Part shown: positions 1 through 9,430 of the stretch, in pieces | Layout: each line of letters opens with the position of its first letter | Position numbering within the stretch: position 1 is the first letter of the stretch | DNA from: Cellvibrionales bacterium UBA4451 | GTDB taxonomy: Bacteria; Pseudomonadota; Gammaproteobacteria; Pseudomonadales; Porticoccaceae | Assembly (NCBI GenBank): GCA_002390285.1 | Contig: DGPB01000002.1 | Span: 69,046 to 133,045 of the forward strand | Direction of reading: 5' to 3' | Length of the DNA: 64,000 nt | Position numbers and translations under genes: made by a program | Notes under the pieces: generated by a model | Told to the model about the DNA's origin: nothing | The model's database searches: none | The model's input: only the letters and a program-made list of their open reading frames with translations

Positions 1-829
1 GTAAATAGTCGAAGAGGGTGGAACACTTTTCGAAAAACAGTGGTAAAAAATATTCTATACCCTGAGAGGTTATTCCCTCGCTGACATCCTGGTAAACCGG
101 GCAACGGCGATGATCCACGTCGAAATGAGTAAGCCAGTTGTTTTTAAATCGGCGGATAGCAGACGTATCTAGCGGAACTTCCCTCGCTGGCAGTACACAG
201 ATGTGGTCAGTTTGTGTCAGCGTACGTTGAGTGTCCGGATCAAAGGTTCGCAAGGTTTCAATTTCGTTGTCAAACAGGTCGATTCGAAAAGGCAGTTTGG
301 CGCCCATCGGATAGATATCGACTAGCGAGCCACGCACGGTAAACTCTCCGTGTTCGATCACAGTATCGGCATAGCGATAGCCACTGTGTTCAAGCTTTGT
401 TCGAAGATCATTTAAATCTAATTGATCACCCGTGTGATACTCAAAAGCACGTTGGCTGACAAACTCAACTGGTGGCAATCGGTGCATCAATGTGGTGACA
501 GGGACCACAACGATGCCGTAGTCGATTTGGGGTAGACGGAAGAGGGTGCGAAGCCGCTCCGAAATAATATCTTGATGTGGTGAAAATAGGTCGTAGGGTA
601 ACGTCTCCCAGTCGGGGAAGTGAAAGACGGGTACTTGCCCCCCGAGAAAAAACTGCAGCTCCGACTCTAGTTGAGAGGCATTTCTGGCTGAATCGGTGAT
701 GACTACTGTTAACCCTCGGTGTTGCTGGCAAGCCTCGGCGATAGCCAAAGCGGAGCCAGATCCGTGGACACCCTGCCAAAGGCGTTTGTCGCCCGGTATA
801 TTGGCGGCTGGAAGTGGCAAAAGTGACAT
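1..829 (-). CDS. mfd: Transcription-repair coupling factor Mfd, N-terminal part (cut by window edge)
   Basis: Mfd releases RNA polymerase stalled at DNA lesions and recruits UvrA. The minus frame is open from an ATG at 829 to base 1, about 276 codons of a protein that is usually near 1150 residues, so only the UvrB-like N-terminal module is present. Readable family segments include FHFPDWETLPYDLFSPH near residue 70 and GIEYFLPLFF close to the edge. The helicase and RNAP-binding domains lie outside. The gene is divergent from the lipoprotein at 908 and sits beside gapB and nqr, as in Pseudomonas. No frameshift was seen in the visible part. Confidence 0.95.
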   Translation of the reverse strand, partial: MSLLPLPAANIPGDKRLWQGVHGSGSALAIAEACQQHRGLTVVITDSARNASQLESELQFFLGGQVPVFHFPDWETLPYDLFSPHQDIISERLRTLFRLPQIDYGIVVVPVTTLMHRLPPVEFVSQRAFEYHTGDQLDLNDLRTKLEHSGYRYADTVIEHGEFTVRGSLVDIYPMGAKLPFRIDLFDNEIETLRTFDPDTQRTLTQTDHICVLPAREVPLDTSAIRRFKNNWLTHFDVDHRRCPVYQDVSEGITSQGIEYFLPLFFEKCSTLFDYL

Positions 830-907
830 ATTGGGCTTGGTTCTTATGTGGCTGCAGTAGTGAGGTGTGCTATTTTAGCGGCGGCTTCAGGAGATTGATA
901 TGAATCT

Positions 908-1609
908 GTGGGATTTGTAGTGAGTATACGTTTACCGATAATACTATTGAGTATGTTAGTCATGTTGGCGGGCTGTGGAGCGAATAAATTCCGCATTGAG
1001 AACCTAGCAAAGACGGATATTGATGTGGTGGCTGATGCTCATTATCAGGAAGTAGAGCGTATTCTGAAGGAGCTGACAGTAAAAATTTATAAGAGAAACC
1101 CCCGGTTTCTTCAGCTAGGGGGCGATGGGGGAGGGATCCGAAGTATAGATGGGCGGGTCCAGCAAATTTTTGGTAAGCCAGGAAAACTGCAATTTTCAGA
1201 GTTGTCGGTTACGGGTGTTGATGCTATTGAGTTGGCTCTGGATAGAAAGTTTGGCGGTGATCGGGTGTTTGCTCTTATGGTTGGGCTGACTGATATGCTG
1301 CGACAAGCATATGGTTATAAATCAGAGTTTTTTATGTTTAGTGAACTGAGCGAACAGCAGCTCTACCTAAGCGCCCGTAACCTGGAAATAGCCCTTTGGC
1401 GCATTAATACCTATCTGGATGAACAAAAAGTCCCGTTGGTATTAACCAATAGTCGCAACGACGAGAGGCATAACCTTAGCTATGCGCGGTTGTTCGGCAA
1501 ATTGATCTCGCTGCAGGACATGCTGGCAATCATTGTGTCGGGGCACAATCAGCGGGTGATAAGAACCGTTACGTTGAATGTGGCATCGGTGGCCTTTTTC
1601 CCCCTCTAG
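908..1609 (+). CDS. Predicted outer-membrane or periplasmic lipoprotein, unknown function
   Basis: I do not recognise a named family. The protein starts with a short hydrophobic signal ending in the lipobox LAGC (Cys near residue 23), so it should be lipidated and exported. The remaining roughly 210 residues are soluble and mixed alpha/beta, without cysteine clusters or an obvious catalytic motif. GTG at 908 gives 233 residues; GTG at 920 is in frame and gives a more typical signal starting MSIRLPIILLS. The Shine-Dalgarno AGGAGA (889-894) is best spaced for an out-of-frame ATG at 900 that opens a six-codon mini-ORF ending on the 920 GTG. Product class is fairly sure, the start is not. Confidence 0.75.
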   Translation: MGFVVSIRLPIILLSMLVMLAGCGANKFRIENLAKTDIDVVADAHYQEVERILKELTVKIYKRNPRFLQLGGDGGGIRSIDGRVQQIFGKPGKLQFSELSVTGVDAIELALDRKFGGDRVFALMVGLTDMLRQAYGYKSEFFMFSELSEQQLYLSARNLEIALWRINTYLDEQKVPLVLTNSRNDERHNLSYARLFGKLISLQDMLAIIVSGHNQRVIRTVTLNVASVAFFPL

Positions 1610-1809
1610 ATCATCTGTAGCGGACGATGATTAACAATAGTTATCTGCTCACCTTTTGATCAAACGCAATCGTTTCCCCATCATTACTACAAATAGTATT
1701 GGTTATTCACCAGTCTTTGTTGCTCTCAAAACTGAGAGACCGGATAATACTTTCCCCTAAGAAAGACGGTGCTCTCGGCACAACATCATCTAACCAAGAG
1801 GTTTATCAC

Positions 1810-3270
1810 GTGACAGAAGAGACTCGCCCAGTACCCGCTGATTTTTTTGCTGATTGGAAAGAGCGTGAAGCACTGGCAGAAGCCATGATTCCACTGATTG
1901 GCCGGTTGTATAGAGAGAATAATGTTTCGCTCTATATGTACGGCAAGAACATGGTGAATCGTTCTGTAATCGAGCTGATGAAGGCGCACCGTTTTGTTCG
2001 TCAAATGGAGCATAACGAACTGTCAGAATATGAGACTTTTCCCTTGGTTCAGGCTCTATCAGAAATGGATCTGGGGCCAGCGCATATTGATGTGGGTAAG
2101 CTCGCTGTGAGCTACCAGAAATCGGGCAATGGTTCTAATCTCACTGAGTTTCTTCAAAACGAAGTGGGTGATGATATAGGCGTCACTAGAAAGCCGTTAC
2201 CAGAGCCACAGGATGTGGTGCTATATGGTTTTGGTCGTATTGGTCGGTTGCTAGCTCGCCTGCTTGTTGAAAAAACAGGTAGCGGCGATATGTTGAGATT
2301 GCGGGCCATTGTGGTTCGCAAGGGTGGTAGTGTTAATGATCTAGCCACTCGTGCCAGCTTGCTTAGGCGGGATTCTGTGCATGGGGCCTTCGATGGCACT
2401 ATTCGTGTGCTTGAAGATGAAAATATTCTGGTGTGCAACGGTAACCCCATTCAGGTCATCTATGCCAATTCACCGGCTGAGGTCGACTATACACAGTACG
2501 GTATTAACAACGCCATTGTCGTGGACAACACGGGTGTATGGCGTGATGAGGCAGGCTTGGGGCAACACCTTAACTGCGCGGGCGCCAGTAAAGTGATTCT
2601 TACTGCGCCAGGAAAGGGAGAAATTCCCAACATTGTTTACGGTATTAATCACCACGAAATAAAGCCCGATTCAAAAATTATATCGGCAGCCTCCTGTACC
2701 ACTAATGCGATCGTGCCAATATTGAAGGCCATCAATGATGAGTTTGGTCTCAATAAGGGGCACGTAGAAAGCGTTCATTCCTATACTAATGATCAGAACC
2801 TGATTGATAACTATCACAAGGGGGCTCGAAGAGGTCGTAGCGCTGCTCTCAATATGGTGCTGACTGAAACAGGTGCAGCGAAAGCGGTGGCCAAAGCGTT
2901 GCCTGAGTTGGAAGGTAAGCTAACGGGTAACGCCATTCGGGTGCCGACCCCTAATGTGTCTATGGCGATTCTTAACTTACAGTTGAATCGAGAGACAACG
3001 CGTGACGAACTGAATGAGTACATTAGAGAAATGGCGCTGCACTCCAAGCTGCAGCAGCAGATTGATTACACGATATCCACGGAGGCGGTATCTACTGACT
3101 TTGTTGGTTCTCGACACGCTTGTATTTTTGATTCCGAGGCAACCATTGTGAGTGGTGACAGCGTTGTCTTGTACTGTTGGTATGACAATGAGTTTGGGTA
3201 TAGTTGTCAGGTAGTACGCTGTTTGGAAGAGCTGGTTGGTGTGTCTTGGCCAATGTATCCACGGTCTTGA
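1810..3270 (+). CDS. gapB: Glyceraldehyde-3-phosphate dehydrogenase, long form with N-terminal extension
   Basis: The enzyme oxidises glyceraldehyde 3-phosphate with NAD(P)+ and phosphate. Residues 1 to about 130 form a helical extension typical of the long GAPDH found beside mfd and nqr in Pseudomonas. The Rossmann motif YGFGRIGR follows, and the catalytic cysteine lies in AASCTTNAI near residue 296. The C-terminal WYDNEFGYS motif is intact. GTG 1810 is chosen because AAGAGG at 1796-1801 is an ideal ribosome site eight bases upstream and the protein then begins MTEETRPVP. The frame stays open to a TTG at 1699 without such a site. Length is 486 residues. A gluconeogenic role is possible but not shown by sequence. 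Confidence 0.93.
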   Translation: MTEETRPVPADFFADWKEREALAEAMIPLIGRLYRENNVSLYMYGKNMVNRSVIELMKAHRFVRQMEHNELSEYETFPLVQALSEMDLGPAHIDVGKLAVSYQKSGNGSNLTEFLQNEVGDDIGVTRKPLPEPQDVVLYGFGRIGRLLARLLVEKTGSGDMLRLRAIVVRKGGSVNDLATRASLLRRDSVHGAFDGTIRVLEDENILVCNGNPIQVIYANSPAEVDYTQYGINNAIVVDNTGVWRDEAGLGQHLNCAGASKVILTAPGKGEIPNIVYGINHHEIKPDSKIISAASCTTNAIVPILKAINDEFGLNKGHVESVHSYTNDQNLIDNYHKGARRGRSAALNMVLTETGAAKAVAKALPELEGKLTGNAIRVPTPNVSMAILNLQLNRETTRDELNEYIREMALHSKLQQQIDYTISTEAVSTDFVGSRHACIFDSEATIVSGDSVVLYCWYDNEFGYSCQVVRCLEELVGVSWPMYPRS

Positions 3271-3284
3271 GTATGTCTAATGCG

Positions 3285-3308
3285 AGAGCCGCGATAAACC
3301 GGGGCTCT
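3285..3308 (+). terminator. Possible weak hairpin after gapB
   Basis: AGAGCC and GGCTCT form a six-base stem around a 12-base loop shortly after the gapB stop, followed only by TT. Without a real U-run it may be just a stem-loop. Confidence 0.25.
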
Positions 3309-3472
3309 TTGCTGATAAGAAGATGATCTTTATCAAGCAATGCTGAATCGGTAGTGAATTTCCACAATAGCTGTACTGGTAATAAAAGGCCTCGACCTTT
3401 ATAATCGCGCCGGTTCAAATTCTGACGATTTTAGCATTTGGCACTGTTAATAAGCGTTAGAAGTTACATTTT

Positions 3473-3503
3473 CATCGCCGTTATATTTTGCGATGCTTTT
3501 TTT
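3473..3503 (+). promoter_or_regulatory. Hairpin plus seven Ts in the nqrA leader
   Basis: CATCGC at 3473-3478 pairs with GCGATG at 3490-3495 and is followed by C and seven Ts (3497-3503), 54 bases before the nqrA start. A second short stem, TGCTC/GAGCA, lies at 3508-3522. The arrangement looks like a weak intrinsic terminator or attenuator in the leader, but the stem is only six bases and the loop is 11. The transcription start is unknown, so the hairpin could also lie in the promoter. Confidence 0.3.
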
Positions 3504-3556
3504 GGGGTGCTCGTTAAGAGCAATAATCAATTCAACTGCGTCAGTAGGCACAACCT

Positions 3557-4918
3557 ATGATTAAGATCCGTCGCGGATTGGACTTACCTGTTTCGGGTGC
3601 GCCCGAGCAAGTCATTCACGATGGGCCCGACGTGAATTCTGTTGCCATTATCGGCTTTGACTATGTTGGCATGAAACCAACGATGGCAGTCAAAGAGGGC
3701 GATAGAGTCAAGCTGGGCCAGTTACTGTTTTCTGATAAGAGAACCGAGGGGGTTCGCTATACAGCGCCCGCTGCCGGTATTGTTTCAGCGATTAATCGCG
3801 GCGAGCGCCGTGTACTTCAATCCGTAGTGATTGATGTTGATGGCAATGACCAGGAAATTTTCTCCCAGTATAGCGTTGCTGAGTTAGCCACACTAGATCG
3901 AGCTGCCATTGTAGGTAATCTGGTGAGCTCCGGTCTCTGGACAGCCCTCCGCACTCGTCCGTACTCGAAAGTGCCGGCACCTGCATCAGATGTACCCAGT
4001 TCCATTTTTGTGACGGCCATGGATACGAATCCGTTGGCCGTTGATCCTGCACTGGTGATAGCTGAACGTGAAGAAGATTTTGCCAATGGCCTAAAGGTGT
4101 TGAAACGCCTTACCGACGGCCCTGTTCATCTCTGTATTGCCGGTGATGTAAAGGTTGTAGGTGGTGATGTGGAAGGCGTTCAGTCCCACAACTTCTCCGG
4201 TCCTCACCCCGCTGGTTTAGTGGGTACTCATATCCACTTCATCGATCCGGTTAGCGAGCGTAAGACAGTCTGGTCGATTGGTTATCAGGATGTGCTGGCT
4301 ATTGGTGTATTGTTTACCTCCGGTAGTCTCGATACTCGCCGCGTTATTTCCTTGTCTGGGCCCCAGGTTGAAAGGCCACGTTTAATTCGTACTCGTCTCG
4401 GTGCAAGCTTGATTGAATTGACAGCGGGTGAACTAGCAACGGGAGAGAACAGAGTCATTTCTGGTTCGGTACTTTCTGGCCGAACCTCATCTAGTGATAT
4501 AGGCGATGGCGCATTCTCTTATCTTGGTCGTTACCACACTCAGGTCACCGTTATTCTTGAAGGGCATCAGCGTGAGTTTTTCCGCTACATGTCCTTGGGT
4601 ACCGATCGTCACTCTGCCATGCCCATTTACCTTTCAGCCCTGAATAAAGAGAAGAAAATTAGTTTTACTACGAATACTAATGGTAGTGAACGGGCTATGG
4701 TGCCACTGGGTAACTATGAGCAAGTGATGCCGCTTGATGTGTTACCAACACAATTGCTGCGTGCATTAGTGGTGGGTGATACTGAAATGGCCCAGAAACT
4801 GGGTTGTCTGGAGCTTGATGAAGAAGATCTGGCACTTTGCACCTACGTTTGTGTTGGTAAGTACGAATATGGCCCGATCCTTCGGAATAACTTGTCCCGT
4901 ATTGAGAAGGAGGGCTGA
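3557..4918 (+). CDS. nqrA: Na+-translocating NADH:quinone reductase subunit A
   Basis: NqrA is the cytoplasmic, quinone-associated subunit of the six-subunit Na+-NQR, which passes electrons from NADH to ubiquinone while exporting Na+. The 453-residue product is close to the usual 445-450. It begins MIKIRRGLDLPVSGAP, a characteristic NqrA start, and has no predicted membrane segment. The biotin/lipoyl-like part YTAPAAGIVSAINRGERR is near residues 70-90. It is the first gene of nqrABCDEF, two bases before nqrB. AGG at 3546-3548 is the likely ribosome site. Confidence 0.97.
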   Translation: MIKIRRGLDLPVSGAPEQVIHDGPDVNSVAIIGFDYVGMKPTMAVKEGDRVKLGQLLFSDKRTEGVRYTAPAAGIVSAINRGERRVLQSVVIDVDGNDQEIFSQYSVAELATLDRAAIVGNLVSSGLWTALRTRPYSKVPAPASDVPSSIFVTAMDTNPLAVDPALVIAEREEDFANGLKVLKRLTDGPVHLCIAGDVKVVGGDVEGVQSHNFSGPHPAGLVGTHIHFIDPVSERKTVWSIGYQDVLAIGVLFTSGSLDTRRVISLSGPQVERPRLIRTRLGASLIELTAGELATGENRVISGSVLSGRTSSSDIGDGAFSYLGRYHTQVTVILEGHQREFFRYMSLGTDRHSAMPIYLSALNKEKKISFTTNTNGSERAMVPLGNYEQVMPLDVLPTQLLRALVVGDTEMAQKLGCLELDEEDLALCTYVCVGKYEYGPILRNNLSRIEKEG

Positions 4919-4920
4919 TA

Positions 4921-6123
4921 GTGAAAATTTTACGTAACTATCTTGATAAAATTGAGCCGCATTTCCACAAAGACGGCAAGTGGGAGAAATGGTTTGCCCT
5001 GTTCGAAGCGGCAGACACTATCTTCTATTCTCCGGGTACCGTGACAAAAAATGGTTCTCATATTCGTGATGGTGTCGACCTGAAGCGTGTGATGATTACT
5101 GTTTGGCTGGCGGCTTTCCCTGCCATGTTCTACGGTATGTATAACCTTGGCTTCCAAGCTAACACTATTATGGCGGCCTCCGGTGCGACTGCCGTTGAAG
5201 GTTGGCATGGTGTTTTGATATCCATGTTTGCCGGTCATGACCCAGCAAGTATATGGGATTGCATGTTGTACGGTGCGGTCTACTTTGTACCGATTTATAT
5301 GGTCACCTTTATTATCGGTGGTTTCTGGGAAGTTTTGTTCGCCATGATTCGTGGCCACGAAGTTAACGAAGGCTTCTTTGTTACCTCCATTTTGTTTGCA
5401 CTGATTTGCCCACCGGACATGCCATTATGGCAAGTGGCACTGGGTATCACCTTTGGTATTGTGATTGGCAAAGAAGTGTTTGGTGGTACCGGTAAAAACT
5501 TCCTTAATCCAGCACTGACTGGCCGTGCATTCTTGTTCTTTGCTTATCCGGCAGAAATGTCCGGTGATGCAGTGTGGACTGCAGTTGATGGCTACACTAG
5601 TGCAACGGCATTATCAGTAGCGGCAACTCAAGGTGTTGAGGTTTTGCAGCAGCAGCTGACGTGGATGGATGCCTTTATGGGTAAGATGCAGGGTTCCATT
5701 GGTGAGACATCAACCTTAGCTATCTTTATTGGTGGTGCAGTGTTACTCCTTAACCGTATTGCCTCATGGCGTATTATTGCCGGAGTGATGATCGGTATGA
5801 TTGCTCTGTCTACACTGTTTAACTTTATTGGTTCTGACACCAACCCCATGTTTAATGTGCCCTGGCATTGGCACCTTGTGATCGGTAGCTTTGCCTTCGG
5901 TCTGATCTTTATGGCAACCGATCCTGTATCTGCATCTATGACCGATACCGGCAAGCTTTGGTATGGTGCTTTAATTGGTGTGATGGTGGTGTTAATTCGT
6001 GTGGTTAATCCAGCTTTTCCTGAAGGCATGATGTTGGCTATTTTGTTTGCTAACTTATTTGCACCGCTGATCGATCACTTTGTGGTTGAGGCCAATATTA
6101 AACGGAGGGTGGCACGTGGCTAG
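4921..6123 (+). CDS. nqrB: Na+-NQR subunit B, FMN-bearing membrane subunit
   Basis: NqrB is the large integral subunit that carries covalent FMN and riboflavin and forms part of the Na+ path. The 400-residue protein starts at a GTG right after nqrA and has about ten hydrophobic helices. The FMN-accepting threonine is in GYTSATALS at about residue 229, where ApbE attaches FMN by a phosphoester bond. GKNFLNPALTGRAFLFFAYP near 191-210 is another conserved block. Its last eight bases overlap the nqrC start, implying translational coupling. Confidence 0.97.
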   Translation: MKILRNYLDKIEPHFHKDGKWEKWFALFEAADTIFYSPGTVTKNGSHIRDGVDLKRVMITVWLAAFPAMFYGMYNLGFQANTIMAASGATAVEGWHGVLISMFAGHDPASIWDCMLYGAVYFVPIYMVTFIIGGFWEVLFAMIRGHEVNEGFFVTSILFALICPPDMPLWQVALGITFGIVIGKEVFGGTGKNFLNPALTGRAFLFFAYPAEMSGDAVWTAVDGYTSATALSVAATQGVEVLQQQLTWMDAFMGKMQGSIGETSTLAIFIGGAVLLLNRIASWRIIAGVMIGMIALSTLFNFIGSDTNPMFNVPWHWHLVIGSFAFGLIFMATDPVSASMTDTGKLWYGALIGVMVVLIRVVNPAFPEGMMLAILFANLFAPLIDHFVVEANIKRRVARG

Positions 6124-6886
6124 TAACGACTCTACTTCGAAAACTATTATTGTTGCGCTGGCACTTTGTATTGTCTGTTCAGTTATTGTTTCAACTGCGG
6201 CGGTTATGCTCCGTCCGGCTCAACAGGCTAACAAAGATCTGGATCGTAAAACGAACATTCTCGCCGCAGCCGGCATGTTGCAAGAAGGCGTCGGTGTAGA
6301 AGAGCAATTTTCTAGCATCTCGACTCGCGCAGTAGATATGGCCACTGGCAAGTTTACTGATGTGGTTGACGTAGCTACCTATGACCAGCGCAAGGCAGGC
6401 AAGAATCCTGCAATGTCTGATGATCTTGGTGATGCTGACCTAGCTAAGATTGGTCGTCGTGCCAAATACATGCTGGTGTATGTGGTGGAAGGTGATTCTG
6501 GTCTTGATAAAGTCATCTTACCGATTAAGGGCTATGGGCTGTGGTCAACGCTTTACGGTTTTGTCGCACTTGAGTCTGATCTAAACACAGTAGCGGGTCT
6601 TGGTTTTTATGATCATGCCGAAACACCCGGTCTGGGTGGTGAGGTGGATAATCCCGCCTGGAAAGCCAAGTGGATAGGTAAGAAGAGCTACGATGCTAAA
6701 AACAAGCAGGCTTTGACGGTTATTAAGGGTTCTGTTGATAGCAGTCGTCCTGAGGCCGTGCATCAGATCGATGGTTTATCCGGTGCAACGCTGACCAGTA
6801 AGGGTGTAGATAATCTGATTAAGTTCTGGATGGGTGAAGATGGTTTTGCTCCATTCCTAGCTAACTTGGGTGCAGGGGAGGCTTAA
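6116..6886 (+). CDS. nqrC: Na+-NQR subunit C, FMN-bearing
   Basis: NqrC has one N-terminal membrane anchor (TIIVALALCIVCSVIVSTAAV) and a periplasmic FMN domain. With GTG 6116 as start, preceded by GGAGGG at 6104-6109, the protein is 256 residues. The FMN-ester threonine in SGATLTS then falls at residue 225, the position known for the Vibrio protein. This supports the chosen start over the longer open frame from 6080. It overlaps nqrB by eight bases and ends two bases before nqrD. Confidence 0.96.
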   Translation: MASNDSTSKTIIVALALCIVCSVIVSTAAVMLRPAQQANKDLDRKTNILAAAGMLQEGVGVEEQFSSISTRAVDMATGKFTDVVDVATYDQRKAGKNPAMSDDLGDADLAKIGRRAKYMLVYVVEGDSGLDKVILPIKGYGLWSTLYGFVALESDLNTVAGLGFYDHAETPGLGGEVDNPAWKAKWIGKKSYDAKNKQALTVIKGSVDSSRPEAVHQIDGLSGATLTSKGVDNLIKFWMGEDGFAPFLANLGAGEA

Positions 6887-6888
6887 TC

Positions 6889-7554
6889 ATGTCGACAAAG
6901 ATAAAAGAAGTATTGTTTAAACCAGTTTTTGATGAGAATCCAATTGTCCTTCAAATTTTGGGTATTTGTTCGGCATTGGCTGTTACGTCCAGCTTAAAAG
7001 TGTCTGTTGTTATGTGTATTGCTCTGACACTGGTGACAGCGTTCTCAAGCATGTTGATATCGATAATCCGTAAACAGATTCCGGGTAGCATTCGAATTAT
7101 TGTGCAGATGACCATTATTGCTTCGGTAGTGATATTGGTAGACCAGATTTTGAAGGCGGTGGCTTACGATATTAGTAAGCAGCTTTCGGTATTCGTTGGT
7201 CTGATCATCACTAACTGTATTGTTATGGGCCGTGCAGAAGCCTATGCCATGAAAAATCCTCCCATAGCCAGCTTCCTCGACGGTATTGGTAATGGGTTGG
7301 GTTACAGTGTGATCTTGTTGATTCTCGCCTTTATTCGTGAATTGTTCGGTGCGGGTAAACTGTTTGGGTTTGAGATCTTCGCAGTCGTTAATAACGGTGG
7401 TTGGTATGTACCTAACGGTCTATTACTACTCCCACCCAGTGCATTTTTCCTGATTGGCCTGTTAATTTGGGCGCTGCGCTCTTGGAAAAAAGACCAAGTA
7501 GAGGCTCCAGATTTCAAGATTTCGCCGAATTCATCTGAAGGGGAGGCCGTTTGA
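6889..7554 (+). CDS. nqrD: Na+-NQR subunit D
   Basis: NqrD is a six-helix inner-membrane subunit, an inverted-topology homologue of NqrE; together they hold an intramembrane iron centre. The protein is 221 residues and begins MSTKIKEVLFKPVFDENPIVLQ. A conserved cysteine lies in ITNCIVMGRAEAYA. GGGGAGG is well placed before the ATG. The stop overlaps the nqrE ATG by one base (TGATG). Confidence 0.96.
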   Translation: MSTKIKEVLFKPVFDENPIVLQILGICSALAVTSSLKVSVVMCIALTLVTAFSSMLISIIRKQIPGSIRIIVQMTIIASVVILVDQILKAVAYDISKQLSVFVGLIITNCIVMGRAEAYAMKNPPIASFLDGIGNGLGYSVILLILAFIRELFGAGKLFGFEIFAVVNNGGWYVPNGLLLLPPSAFFLIGLLIWALRSWKKDQVEAPDFKISPNSSEGEAV

Positions 7555-8171
7555 TGGAACATTATCTGAGTCTTTTTGTTCGCTCTGTTTTCATTGAAAA
7601 TATGGCGCTGTCTTTCTTCTTGGGCATGTGTACCTTTTTAGCTATTTCCAAGAAAATTCAGGCCGCTCTTGGTTTGGGGATTGCCGTTATTGTTGTGCTG
7701 GTCATTACGGTCCCTGCTAACAGCTTGCTTTATACGTACCTGCTTGCTGATGGCGCTCTGGCCTGGACTGGCATTGACGGTATGGAAGATGTAGACCTCA
7801 GTTTCCTGGGGCTAATCAGCTACATTGGTGTGATTGCGGCTATTGTCCAAATCATGGAGATGTTCCTGGATAAGTTTGTTCCTGCGCTGTACAACGCTCT
7901 GGGTGTATTCCTGCCATTGATTACAGTGAACTGCGCCATTTTGGGTGCTTCATTGTTTATGGTTGAGCGTGACTACGATTTAGCAGAAAGCACTGTGTAT
8001 GGTTTAGGAGCTGGTGTTGGTTGGGCTCTGGCTATTGTTGCCCTTGCTGGCATTAGAGAAAAGTTGAAATACAGCGACGTGCCTGTCGGTCTGCAAGGCT
8101 TGGGTATCACCTTTATTACTGTTGGTCTGATGTCGTTGGGCTTTATGTCCTTCGGCGGCATCGATCTGTAA
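7554..8171 (+). CDS. nqrE: Na+-NQR subunit E
   Basis: NqrE is the six-helix partner of NqrD. The 205-residue product starts MEHYLSLFVRSVFIEN, matching the family, so ATG 7554 is preferred over the in-frame TTG one codon earlier. The cysteine-containing ITVNCAILGASLFM block is the counterpart of the NqrD iron site. GGGGAGG at 7540-7546 serves as ribosome site. Confidence 0.96.
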   Translation: MEHYLSLFVRSVFIENMALSFFLGMCTFLAISKKIQAALGLGIAVIVVLVITVPANSLLYTYLLADGALAWTGIDGMEDVDLSFLGLISYIGVIAAIVQIMEMFLDKFVPALYNALGVFLPLITVNCAILGASLFMVERDYDLAESTVYGLGAGVGWALAIVALAGIREKLKYSDVPVGLQGLGITFITVGLMSLGFMSFGGIDL

Positions 8172-8192
8172 TCGGCGGGGAGAAGAAAGATA

Positions 8193-9416
8193 ATGAATCT
8201 GGAAATCATACTCGGCGTTGGAATGTTCACAGCGGTTGTATTAGTGCTGGTAGCATTTATCCTCGCTGCGCGAGCGAAATTGGTGAGTACCGGCGATATC
8301 ACTATTGATATCAATGGCGAAAAAACAATCACTGTGCCTGCGGGTGACAAGTTATTGCAAACCCTTTCGAATGCGGGTTTGTTTCTACCCTCAGCTTGTG
8401 GCGGTGGTGGTACCTGTGCTCAATGTAAGTGTGTTGTGGTAGAAGGCGGTGGCTCTATGTTACCGACAGAAGAGTCCCACTTTACTAAACGGGAAGCCAA
8501 AGAAGGCTGGCGTTTGTCCTGTCAGACTCCTGTCAAACAGGATATGAAGGTTGAAGTACCTGAAGACGTATTTGGTGTTAAGCAATGGGAGTGTACGGTT
8601 GAGTCTAACCCCAATGTGGCGACCTTTATTAAAGAGCTGACATTGAAGTTGCCGGAAGGCGAAAATGTAGAATTTCAAGCGGGTGGTTATGTACAGCTGG
8701 AATGCCCCCCTCATCATATAAAATACAGTGATTTCGATATTGATGAAGAATATCGCGGTGACTGGGAACGTTTCGGTTTCTTTGCTCACGAATCTATTGT
8801 GACTGAGGATGTAATTCGCGCTTATTCCATGGCCAACTATCCAGAAGAGCGGGGTGTTGTTAAATTCAACATTCGTTGTGCTACGCCGCCTCCTGGGTCT
8901 CACGGTATTCCTCCGGGCATTATGTCTTCGTGGACGTTTAACCTGAAGCCTGGTGATAAGGTAAAAGTATACGGTCCCTTTGGTGAATTCTTTGCCAAAG
9001 ATACCGATAACGAAATGGTGTTCATCGGTGGTGGTGCTGGTATGGCTCCCATGCGGTCGCATCTGCTTGATCAGCTACGTCGTTTAAAGAGTAGTCGTAA
9101 AATATCGTTCTGGTATGGCGCTCGCTCTATGCGCGAATGCTTCTACAATGAAGAGTACGACGAGTTAGCCGCTAAAAATGACAACTTTGACTGGCACTTG
9201 GCTCTTTCAGACCCTCAACCAGAAGATAACTGGGATGGGTTGCAGGGCTTTATCCACCAGGTTCTTTACGATAACTACCTGAAGGATCACCCTGCACCAG
9301 AAGATTGTGAATACTACATGTGTGGGCCACCCATGATGAATGCCGCGGTGGTCAAGATGTTGGTTGATCTAGGTGTTGAGAGAGATAATATCTTCCTCGA
9401 TGACTTTGGCGGTTAA
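8193..9416 (+). CDS. nqrF: Na+-NQR subunit F, NADH-oxidising flavoprotein
   Basis: NqrF accepts electrons from NADH. An N-terminal membrane helix (residues 5-25) is followed by a 2Fe-2S ferredoxin domain with Cys69, Cys75, Cys78 and Cys110. A ferredoxin reductase domain then carries the FAD motif RAYSMANY near residue 210, and the C-terminal NADH region has GGGAGMAPMRSH and MCGPPMMN. The 407-residue length is normal. It closes the structural part of the operon; apbE follows after 14 bases. Confidence 0.97.
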   Translation: MNLEIILGVGMFTAVVLVLVAFILAARAKLVSTGDITIDINGEKTITVPAGDKLLQTLSNAGLFLPSACGGGGTCAQCKCVVVEGGGSMLPTEESHFTKREAKEGWRLSCQTPVKQDMKVEVPEDVFGVKQWECTVESNPNVATFIKELTLKLPEGENVEFQAGGYVQLECPPHHIKYSDFDIDEEYRGDWERFGFFAHESIVTEDVIRAYSMANYPEERGVVKFNIRCATPPPGSHGIPPGIMSSWTFNLKPGDKVKVYGPFGEFFAKDTDNEMVFIGGGAGMAPMRSHLLDQLRRLKSSRKISFWYGARSMRECFYNEEYDELAAKNDNFDWHLALSDPQPEDNWDGLQGFIHQVLYDNYLKDHPAPEDCEYYMCGPPMMNAAVVKMLVDLGVERDNIFLDDFGG

Positions 9417-9430
9417 TGTAAAGGGGGCCA

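Noticed and set aside
3092..3418. 108-codon minus frame over the gapB 3' end
   Set aside because: It is mostly the antisense of gapB, and no start signal or protein-like pattern supports it.
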